This document shows, in pieces, positions 13,043 through 19,105 of a stretch of DNA of 19,547 bases. Numbering within the stretch: the first letter of the stretch is position 1; the number at the start of each line of letters is the position of its first letter. Source of the DNA: JAVKSM01 sp039583705 (lineage in GTDB: Bacteria; Actinomycetota; Actinomycetes; Mycobacteriales; Pseudonocardiaceae); assembly GCA_039583705.1 (NCBI GenBank), contig JAVKSM010000053.1:1-19547 (forward strand), given 5' to 3'. A program made the position numbers and the translations under genes. The notes below the pieces were generated by a model. That model was not told the DNA's origin and searched no databases. It saw only the letters and a program-made list of their open reading frames with translations.

Positions 13043-14791
13043 ATGATGCAGGGACAGGTGCCTGACATGGTCGAGGAGCGGGCGGCGCCGCCCGCGGCCG
13101 ATGTGCGACGAGGTCCGCGAAGTGCGCCCGGCGACAGCCGACCGCACAGCGGGGCCGACAGCCGACCGCACAGCGGCGCAGCCGTGCGCCGTCGGGTGGC
13201 CCTGCGAGTGCGCCGTGAGGCAGACCTGCCGCACCTGGGAGCTCCCCCACCCTCGATCGCCGTCACCGGCTCCGACACCCGCCGGTTCGTCGATTTCCTG
13301 GAGAGTTATCCGCAGTACGCGGTGACCCACCGTGTCGACGAGTTGCGGGCCACCGAGTACACCTACCTGGACGACACCGGGAACATATACCTCGACTATG
13401 CCGGCGCCGGCCTCCCCTCGGAAAGCCAGATCCAGCAGCACGGGAAACGGGTCGGTACTCATTGTTTCGGTAACCCGCACTCTGAGAACCCCACGTCCAG
13501 CGCATCGACAGAATTAGTGGAGCAGACCAGGAAGAAGATCCTCGAGTACTTCAACGCGTCGCCCGAGGAGTACGCGGTCATCTTCACCCAGAACGCGACC
13601 GGAGCCTGTCGCCTCGTCGGCGAGGCGTATCCGTTCCACCGCTCACCGCTGCTGGTCCTCACGTTCGACAACCACAATTCCGTGCACGGCATCCGGGAGT
13701 TCGCCCGGGCCCGTGGCGCCGAGATCCGGTACGTACCGGTCTGGTTGCCCGATCTGCGGGCCGATCGGGACGAGGTGGGAAGGGCGCTGCACCGGCCGGC
13801 GCGCCGCAGCGTGACCCGCCGGATGGCCACCGTCCTGAGCCAGTCCCCGCGACTTCAGGGCTCGCCGCCGCCGCAGCGCCGACCGGTCCGGACCCGCCGG
13901 GGCCTGTTCGCATTTCCCGCGCAGAGTAACTTCACTGGTGTCCAGCATTCTCTGGACCTGATCTCGCTCGCCCACGAGCACGACTACGACGTGCTGCTGG
14001 ACGCGGCCGCCTACCTGCCGACCAACCGGCTCGACCTGAGCCTGGTCCATCCCGATTTCATGCCGGTCAGTTGGTACAAGGTGTTCGGCTACCCCACCGG
14101 CGTAGGATGCCTTCTCGCCCGCCGGGAGGCGATGCTCCGGTTACATAGGCCGTGGTTTTCCGGCGGGACCATCCAGGCGGTCAGCGTCAAGGGCGACTGG
14201 TCCTTGCTGGCCGACGACGAGACGGCGTTCGAGGACGGGACCCTCAACTTTCTCAACATCCCTGACATCGAGTTCGGGCTGTCCTGGGTCAACCAGGTCG
14301 GAATCGAGGTGATCCACCAACGGGTGCGGTGCCTGACTGGCTGGTTGATCGATCATCTGAGCATGCTCAGGCACAGCAACGGGCGGCCCATGGTACTGGT
14401 CTACGGGCCGACCGACCTGGACGGCCGCGGCGGTACCGTGGCCTTCAATTTCCTCGACGAGCGGGGCGCCATCGTGGACGAACGGCTCGTCAGCCGTGAG
14501 GCGACGGCCGCCGGCATTTCCCTCCGAACCGGGTGTTTCTGCAACCCTGGCGCCGCCGAGGTCGCGTTCGACATCAGTAAGGAGAAGATGAGCGGTGCGG
14601 GCCGGCGCGGCGCCGACGACATCGACGGATACCTCGAGATGCTCGGGATGACCTACGGCGGGGCGGTCCGGGTCTCGCTGGGAATAGCCTCCAGCTTCGC
14701 CGACGTGGAACGGCTGCTGCGATTCGCCGAGCGGACCTACCGCGACCGGGTACCGGCCACCACCGGCCTGGAGCCCCGGCTGCGCTGCTGA
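13043..14791 (+). CDS. Molybdenum-cofactor-sulfurase-like class V PLP enzyme, without MOSC domain
   Basis: A 582-residue fold-type I, class V aminotransferase-like enzyme closest in motif pattern to the N-terminal cysteine desulfurase domain of eukaryotic Moco sulfurases (MOCOS/ABA3). Visible are YLDYAGAGLPSESQIQ, GNPHSENPTSS, VIFTQNATGACRLVGEA, FAFPAQSNFTGVQHSL, the PLP aspartate in VLLDAAAYLP (D320), the PLP lysine in SWYKVFGYPTG (K346), FEDGTLNFLNI and the persulfide-type loop LRTGCFCNPG (C498, C500). All key residues are present, so it is probably an active cysteine desulfurase or a related C-S lyase. The C-terminal MOSC half of MOCOS is absent. About 100 N-terminal residues are low-complexity and basic, with a duplicated DSRPHSGA. 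The ATG at 13043 follows GGGAGG by six bases. The gene has TTA, ATA and AGG codons unlike its neighbours, suggesting transfer. The substrate is unknown; a natural-product role is possible. Confidence 0.8.
   Translation: MMQGQVPDMVEERAAPPAADVRRGPRSAPGDSRPHSGADSRPHSGAAVRRRVALRVRREADLPHLGAPPPSIAVTGSDTRRFVDFLESYPQYAVTHRVDELRATEYTYLDDTGNIYLDYAGAGLPSESQIQQHGKRVGTHCFGNPHSENPTSSASTELVEQTRKKILEYFNASPEEYAVIFTQNATGACRLVGEAYPFHRSPLLVLTFDNHNSVHGIREFARARGAEIRYVPVWLPDLRADRDEVGRALHRPARRSVTRRMATVLSQSPRLQGSPPPQRRPVRTRRGLFAFPAQSNFTGVQHSLDLISLAHEHDYDVLLDAAAYLPTNRLDLSLVHPDFMPVSWYKVFGYPTGVGCLLARREAMLRLHRPWFSGGTIQAVSVKGDWSLLADDETAFEDGTLNFLNIPDIEFGLSWVNQVGIEVIHQRVRCLTGWLIDHLSMLRHSNGRPMVLVYGPTDLDGRGGTVAFNFLDERGAIVDERLVSREATAAGISLRTGCFCNPGAAEVAFDISKEKMSGAGRRGADDIDGYLEMLGMTYGGAVRVSLGIASSFADVERLLRFAERTYRDRVPATTGLEPRLRC
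13133..13180. repeat. 24-base tandem repeat in the 5' part of the sulfurase-like gene
   Basis: Two adjacent 24-base copies lie at 13133-13156 and 13157-13180. They are identical for the first 20 bases and again at position 22-23 region except for two changes (GGGGCC versus GGCGCA at the end). They encode DSRPHSGA twice in the poorly conserved basic N-terminal region. The frame-keeping unit suggests a tolerated duplication in a disordered tail. Confidence 0.85.
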
Positions 14792-14872
14792 CCGCGGCCG
14801 CAACGGGCACCTGCGGCTGGCCGGCACCCGGGACAGCCGGCGGCCGGTGCGTCACCCGGGGCAGTCGGCGCG
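14792..14872. other. Convergent gap with degenerate repeats
   Basis: An 81-base gap between the convergent sulfurase-like and DUF3107 genes. It contains a GCCGGC-N10-GCCGGC type symmetry and near-repeats of CACCCGGGRCAGYCGGCG starting at 14825 and 14853. A transcript terminator would be expected here, but there is no T-run and no long stem, so none is called. Confidence 0.3.
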
Positions 14873-15109
14873 TCACCCGCTGGTGACGACGCCGAATCCC
14901 ACCCGGCGGCTGTCCGCCGGCGCGATCTCGACGTAGGAGATCCGCGCCGAGGGGATGACGTAACGGCGCCCCTTCTCGTCGACGAGGGTGAGCAGCCCCG
15001 CGGTGTTGCGCAGAGCGTCGGTGACCAGCGCTTCGACCTCGTCCGGTGATTGTCCGCTCGACACCACCAGCTCCCGCGGGCTTTCCGCGACGCCGATCTT
15101 GACCTCCAC
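14873..15109 (-). CDS. DUF3107 family protein (TB9.4-like)
   Basis: A 78-residue small protein of the DUF3107 family, typical of actinobacteria and known in M. tuberculosis as TB9.4 (Rv3208A). It begins EVKIGVAESPRELVV and has the family core LVDEKGRRYVIPSARISYVEIA, predicting an alpha/beta fold. No catalytic motif is visible and the function is unknown. The start is GTG at 15109, five bases after CGGAGG. It is the second minus-strand gene after the ferritin-like gene, with a 202-base gap, so it may have its own promoter. Its position beside TetR and the ferritin-like gene matches the mycobacterial order, apart from the sulfurase-like gene inserted here. Confidence 0.9.
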   Translation of the reverse strand: MEVKIGVAESPRELVVSSGQSPDEVEALVTDALRNTAGLLTLVDEKGRRYVIPSARISYVEIAPADSRRVGFGVVTSG

Positions 15110-15199
15110 GCCGACCTCCGGTCGTCCGTCTCCGATGGGTGCGCCGCTGTGGCCGCGGTATCAGGTTAGTGCGCGGGGCGAACGGCCGCGGTGCGCCCT

Positions 15200-15226
15200 G
15201 GGCGGACCAGGGCGGACCAGGGCGGA
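15200..15226. repeat. Short 10-base tandem repeat in the DUF3107 upstream gap
   Basis: GGCGGACCAG occurs at 15201-15210 and 15211-15220, followed by a partial copy GGCGGA. It lies in the 202-base gap 15110-15311 between the ferritin-like and DUF3107 genes. On the minus strand a TAACCTGATAC stretch (around 15158-15172) is the only promoter-like sequence. Nothing else was recognised in this gap. Confidence 0.6.
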
Positions 15227-15311
15227 AGCCAGCCGCGCCAACCGGCCACCCACGAGACTGCGCCACTGCTCATTCCTCGTGACCCGGCGGCCGCCGGGTC
15301 GACGAGTGCCC

Positions 15312-15962
15312 TCAGGCGAGCCCGAGGGCTGCCATCCGCTTGGCGTGCCGGCTCTGCATCCGCTTGAACAGCGCGGCGATCCCCGCCAGGTCCCCTGAGC
15401 CGCGGATGATGAGCTCGGCCAGCGCGTCGCGCTCGGCGACGACGTACTGCGCCTGGGTCACCGCCTCCCCCAGCAGCCGCCGTCCCCACAGCGCGAGCCG
15501 GTCGCGCACCTGCCGGCTCTGGGCGCAGGCCGCGCGGACCTCCCGCTCGGCGAAGGCGCTGTGACCGGAGTCGGCGAGCACTGCGCGCACCAGCGAGCTC
15601 GTCGGCTCCGCCAGCCAGCCCGCTACCTCGCGGTAGAAGTCCGCCGCCAGCCCGTCACCGACATAGGCCTTGACGAGGGACTCCAACCAGCTACGCGGTG
15701 CCGTCGAAGTGTGGAACGCGTCGAACACCGGCACGAACGGCACCATCGCGTCCGCCACCGCCACGCCAAGCCCGGCCAGGTGCTTCTCGAGCAGCCTGAA
15801 GTGCCCGAACTCGGCGGCGGCCATGCTCGACAGTGCCGCGCGGCCCGGCAGCGTCGGGGCGGTGCGAGCATCTTCGGCGAGGCGGTCGAAGGCGGACAGC
15901 TCGCCGTAGGCCAATGCCCCGAGTAGGTCGACGATCCCCGCGGTGGTGCCGGTCACGGTCAT
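15312..15962 (-). CDS. Ferritin-like-fold protein (Rv3210c-like)
   Basis: A 216-residue, almost wholly helical protein of the ferritin-like superfamily. Candidate di-metal ligands recur at the expected helix positions: the glutamate in YGELSAFDRLAEDA near residue 22, AAAEFGHFRLLEKH (ExxH) near 55, and later acidic or histidine residues in DSGHSAFAEREV and VVAERDALAELI. This pattern resembles the MiaE-like tRNA hydroxylase branch, but the actinobacterial group is uncharacterised. I therefore do not assign a reaction. The ATG at 15962 is followed by TVTGTTAGIVDLLGALAYGE. The ribosome site is weak (GACGACG), and a leaderless or short-leader transcript is possible. It is divergent from the DEAD-box helicase with a 237-base gap. 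No signal peptide is present, so it is cytoplasmic. Confidence 0.82.
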   Translation of the reverse strand: MTVTGTTAGIVDLLGALAYGELSAFDRLAEDARTAPTLPGRAALSSMAAAEFGHFRLLEKHLAGLGVAVADAMVPFVPVFDAFHTSTAPRSWLESLVKAYVGDGLAADFYREVAGWLAEPTSSLVRAVLADSGHSAFAEREVRAACAQSRQVRDRLALWGRRLLGEAVTQAQYVVAERDALAELIIRGSGDLAGIAALFKRMQSRHAKRMAALGLA

Positions 15963-16199
15963 CGAGACTACGGCGTCGTCCCGGCGGCAGCGGTGAGATC
16001 GCCACCGTCGGCCGGCGTGCCGACCTCCGTCCGGGATCGGTCCATTACACTGATGGTGGGTCTGCGGCGCGGGCAGCGCGGCGGACCGGAAAACTGCGCG
16101 CAGGCGCCTTCGGTTCTCCCGCCCAGTGGGTCTGCACACCCGCCAGGAGGCGGTCGAGCAGAGACGGTTCGTGCGCGACGCACGAGAGAGGCGACCCTG
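15963..16199. promoter_or_regulatory. Divergent ferritin-like/helicase control region and helicase leader
   Basis: This 237-base region separates two divergent genes. A good -10-like TACACT is at 16046-16051 on the plus strand, with only a weak -35. The same AT-rich patch reads TGTAAT on the minus strand. A start near 16058 would give the helicase a leader of about 140 bases. Next to the helicase ribosome site lies a perfect 7-bp stem with a 3-base loop (TCGTGCG-CGA-CGCACGA, 16169-16185), followed directly by GAGAGG at 16186-16191. Long leaders on DEAD-box helicase genes are often sites of cold or autoregulatory control. Confidence 0.35.
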
Positions 16200-16203
16200 C
16201 TGA
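16171..16203 (+). CDS. Possible 10-codon leader peptide overlapping the helicase start
   Basis: GTG at 16171 opens a 10-codon frame, VRDARERRPC, whose TGA (16201-16203) overlaps the CTG at 16200 that starts the helicase frame. The CTGA overlap has the same geometry as the ATGA and GTGA junctions of the nitrate operon. The GTG lies within a small stem-loop. The nearest strong ribosome site (AGGAGG, 16145-16150) is about 20 bases away, too far for normal initiation. The peptide is therefore speculative. Confidence 0.22.
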   Translation: MRDARERRPC

Positions 16204-17828
16204 CCGTCATCGACACGACAAGCACCGGGGCACTGGCCCCCGACGCTGTGGAACAACACCTCCATACCGCGTTCCCCGACCACACCACCACGCTCCCCGC
16301 CGACACCGGGACCGCCCACCCGCTGCAGGCCGGCGCCCCGGTTCGCCCGGACTCCCCCACCTTCGCCCAGCTCGGCGTGCGGCCTGAGATCGTGCGCGCG
16401 CTGGGCGACGCCGGCATCGAGCGGACCTTCGCGATCCAGGAGCTCACCCTGCCGCTCGCGCTGGCTGGGGACGACCTCATCGGCCAGGCCCGCACCGGCA
16501 CCGGCAAGACCCTCGGTTTCGGAGTGCCGCTGCTGACGCGCATCCGCCGCCCCCTGAACGGAACCCCGCAGGCGCTGGTGGTTGTCCCTACCCGCGAGCT
16601 GTGCCTGCAGGTCGCCCGCGACCTCACCGACGCCGCCCGTTACCTGGACGCCCGCGTGCTCTCGGTGTACGGCGGCCGACCCTACGAGCCGCAGGTCGAG
16701 GCGCTGCGCGAGGGCGTCGACGTCATCGTGGGCACCCCGGGCCGGCTGCTCGACCTCGCCGAGCAGCGCCACCTCGTGCTCGGCAAGGTCGGCATGCTCG
16801 TGCTCGACGAGGCCGACGAGATGCTCGACCTCGGCTTCCTGCCCGACGTCGAGCGGATCCTGCGACTGCTGCCTGACCGGCGTCAGACCATGCTCTTCTC
16901 GGCGACCATGCCGGGCCCGGTCATCACGCTGGCGCGCACCTTCCTGCACCAGCCCACCCACATCCGCGCTGAACGCCCCGGCGCCTCGGCCGTCCACGAG
17001 CGCACCCGGCAGTTCGTCTACCGGGCCCACGCGCTGAACAAGGTCGAGCTGCTCTCCCGGATCCTCCAGGCGGCGGACCGCGGGCCGACCATGATCTTCG
17101 CACGGACCAGGCGGACCACGCAGAAGGTCATCGGCGAACTCTCCGAGCGCGGCTTCGCGGCCGGCGCCGTGCACGGCGACCTCGGGCAGGGTGTCCGGGA
17201 GCAGGCGATGCGGGCCTTCCGCGCCGGCACCCTCGACGTGCTCGTCGCCACCGACGTCGCGGCCCGCGGGCTGGACATCAGCGACGTCAGCCACGTCGTC
17301 AACTACCAATGTCCCGAGGACGCCAAGACCTATGTCCACCGGATCGGCCGGACCGGCCGTGCCGGTCGAGCGGGTGTGGCGATCACCCTCGTCGACTGGG
17401 ACGAGGTGCCGCGCTGGAACCTCATCAGCGACGAGCTGGGGCTTGGCCTGCGCGACCCCGTCGAGACCTACTCCACCTCGGAGCACCTCTTCACCGAGCT
17501 CACCATCCCCGGCGATGCCACCGGTCGGCTGCCGCTGGGCAAGCGGACCAGGGCCGTTCTGGACGTCGAGCTGGTGCCGGACGACCAGGGGCGACGGGGT
17601 CAGCGCCGACCGCGCTCCCGCACCCGGCAGCGTCGCCGCGCCGGCGTGCCGCTCGAGGGTGGTGCCCCGGCCAGCCACACCGGCGCCGGCGGACGCGGCG
17701 CCCTCAGCGCCCACGGTGGTCCGGAACGCCCAGACGGCCCCCACACGCGCCCCGAGCCGGGCGCCGAGGACACCACTACACCTCGGCGCCGGCGGCGCCG
17801 GCGCCGAGGTGTCCCGACCACCGACTGA
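16200..17828 (+). CDS. rhlE: DEAD-box RNA helicase, RhlE/DeaD type
   Basis: A protein of about 542 residues with all helicase motifs: Q-like FAIQELTLPLAL, motif I ARTGTGKT (about 97-104), Ia PTRELCLQ, Ib TPGRLLDL, II DEAD (about 203-206), III SAT (about 233), V VATDVAARGLDI and VI HRIGRTGRAGR (about 380). It unwinds structured RNA in mRNA turnover or ribosome assembly. The C-terminal 80 residues are disordered and end in eight consecutive arginines, likely for RNA binding. No ATG or GTG with a ribosome site precedes the conserved core. The best start is CTG at 16200 (or 16197), five to eight bases after GAGAGG. Starts further upstream would translate non-conserved sequence. Its location matches Rv3211. 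The exact N-terminus is uncertain. Confidence 0.9.
   Translation: MTVIDTTSTGALAPDAVEQHLHTAFPDHTTTLPADTGTAHPLQAGAPVRPDSPTFAQLGVRPEIVRALGDAGIERTFAIQELTLPLALAGDDLIGQARTGTGKTLGFGVPLLTRIRRPLNGTPQALVVVPTRELCLQVARDLTDAARYLDARVLSVYGGRPYEPQVEALREGVDVIVGTPGRLLDLAEQRHLVLGKVGMLVLDEADEMLDLGFLPDVERILRLLPDRRQTMLFSATMPGPVITLARTFLHQPTHIRAERPGASAVHERTRQFVYRAHALNKVELLSRILQAADRGPTMIFARTRRTTQKVIGELSERGFAAGAVHGDLGQGVREQAMRAFRAGTLDVLVATDVAARGLDISDVSHVVNYQCPEDAKTYVHRIGRTGRAGRAGVAITLVDWDEVPRWNLISDELGLGLRDPVETYSTSEHLFTELTIPGDATGRLPLGKRTRAVLDVELVPDDQGRRGQRRPRSRTRQRRRAGVPLEGGAPASHTGAGGRGALSAHGGPERPDGPHTRPEPGAEDTTTPRRRRRRRRGVPTTD
17778..17812 (+). terminator. Perfect 15-bp inverted repeat inside the helicase 3' end
   Basis: ACACCTCGGCGCCGG (17778-17792) is followed by a 5-base loop CGGCG and the exact reverse complement at 17798-17812. 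The hairpin ends 13 bases before the helicase stop codon and encodes most of the poly-arginine tail. There is no T-run, so it is not a classical intrinsic terminator. In GC-rich actinobacteria, tailless hairpins can still terminate or pause transcription, or protect the 3' end. It could separate expression of the helicase from the propeller gene six bases downstream. Confidence 0.4.
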
Positions 17829-17834
17829 TCCGCG

Positions 17835-19040
17835 GTGCGGCCGGAGCGACGGCGACCCGCCGACCTCGTAGCCGCGGCCGTCATCACGGTCGTGGTGGTG
17901 GTCGCCGCCGTGCTGGTGTGGCGGCACTCCCCGGCGGCCGCCACGGTCTCGCAGACCGCGCCCGCCGCGGCGGTCCCCTCGGCCCCGACCGCGCTGCCGA
18001 CCTCGCTCACCGAGGTGTGGCGGGCGGCCAGCCAGGCGACCCCGGTGCCGCTGGCGCTGGGCCCGGACGTGGTCACCGGCGGCGGCGGTGACGTGCTCGG
18101 TCGCGACCCGTTGACCGGGCGGGTGCGCTGGCGCTACCACCGGGACCTGCCGCTGTGCACGGTCGGCTCCGGCTTCGGCGACGCACTGGCCGTATACCGC
18201 AACGGCGACTGGTGCAGCGAGGTCACCGCGCTCGACCCGGCGACCGGCGCCCGCGGTCCGCAACGCAACTCCGACGCTCGCCCAGGTACCCGACTGCTTG
18301 CCGCGAGCGGGCTGGTCGCCGCCACCGGTCGCACCTATCTCGAGGTGTGGCGCTCCGACCTCGTCGCGACCCTCGAGTACGGCGCGCTGCCGGCACCGGC
18401 GCAACCCAACCTCCAGCCCCGCACCGGCTGCCGCTACGGCTCGGTCGCGGTCACCGCCGGGCGGATCGGCGTGCTGGAGCGCTGCCCCGGGGAGACCTCC
18501 GACCGGCTGACGGTGCTGCGCTCCGACGGCGCCGAGGCCGACCAGCCCGAGCAGATCTTCAGCACGCTGCTACCGGTCCGGGGCGCCCAGCTCGTCGCCA
18601 TCACCGAGAGCGCGGAGGCGGTACTGCTGCCGGGCCCGCCGCGGCTGGAGCTGCTCGACGGCAGTGGCGCCAACCCGGTGACCGTTTCCCTCGCCCTGCC
18701 CGCAGCCGACGTCACACCCGACCCGGCGGGGCAGGTCACCCCGGTCAGCGCCGGGCCTGCGGCGCTGTACTGGTGGACCGGCTCGACGATGGTCGCGCTG
18801 GACGCCACCGACCTGCACCCGCTGTGGACCGTCGCCGGCGCTCTCGGACCGCCGACGATGGTCGCCGGGCGGCTGTTGCTGCCGGTGCCGGGGGGGCTCG
18901 CCGTCCTCGACCCCGGCTCCGGGGCCCGGCTCGGCCTGCTTGCCGTGGACCGCGGCGGCTACGCCGGCCCGGTCAGGCTCGCCACCCTGGGTCCGGTGGT
19001 GCTCGAGCAGCGCGGCCCGATCCTGGTCGCGCTGCGCTGA
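17835..19040 (+). CDS. Membrane-anchored PQQ-like beta-propeller protein (Rv3212-like)
   Basis: A 401-residue protein. A basic N-terminus (RPERRRPADL) is followed by one hydrophobic segment at residues about 11-29 (VAAAVITVVVVVAAVLVW). It should be a signal anchor with the rest outside the membrane. An Ala/Pro/Thr-rich linker follows. The body has repeated beta-blade sequences such as VTGGGGDVLGRDPLTGRVRWRY, SEVTALDPATGAR and MVALDATDLHPLWTV, resembling PQQ-dehydrogenase or WD-type propellers without clear enzyme residues. Two cysteine pairs in the body could form disulfides. The GTG at 17835 lies six bases after the helicase stop with no strong ribosome site, so translation may be coupled. 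It matches Rv3212 in position. The function is unknown; a scaffold or sensor role at the envelope is a guess. Confidence 0.82.
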   Translation: MRPERRRPADLVAAAVITVVVVVAAVLVWRHSPAAATVSQTAPAAAVPSAPTALPTSLTEVWRAASQATPVPLALGPDVVTGGGGDVLGRDPLTGRVRWRYHRDLPLCTVGSGFGDALAVYRNGDWCSEVTALDPATGARGPQRNSDARPGTRLLAASGLVAATGRTYLEVWRSDLVATLEYGALPAPAQPNLQPRTGCRYGSVAVTAGRIGVLERCPGETSDRLTVLRSDGAEADQPEQIFSTLLPVRGAQLVAITESAEAVLLPGPPRLELLDGSGANPVTVSLALPAADVTPDPAGQVTPVSAGPAALYWWTGSTMVALDATDLHPLWTVAGALGPPTMVAGRLLLPVPGGLAVLDPGSGARLGLLAVDRGGYAGPVRLATLGPVVLEQRGPILVALR

Positions 19041-19105
19041 CCTTCGGGCCTGCGGGGTTGCAGCCGCCCAGCCAGGTCCGTCCCGGATAGGGCAGACTCG
19101 CTACC

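Noticed and set aside
15968..16045. A 25-codon minus-strand frame (MDRSRTEVGTP...) upstream of the ferritin-like gene
   Set aside because: It has no ribosome site and is out of frame with the gene. The AT-rich patch at its start is better read as promoter sequence.
15312..18404. A minus-strand open frame over 1000 codons long running through the helicase and propeller genes
   Set aside because: Only its last 216 codons are the ferritin-like gene. The rest is antisense to two well-recognised plus-strand genes and has low-complexity Arg/Gly/Ala composition, as expected for high-GC shadow frames.
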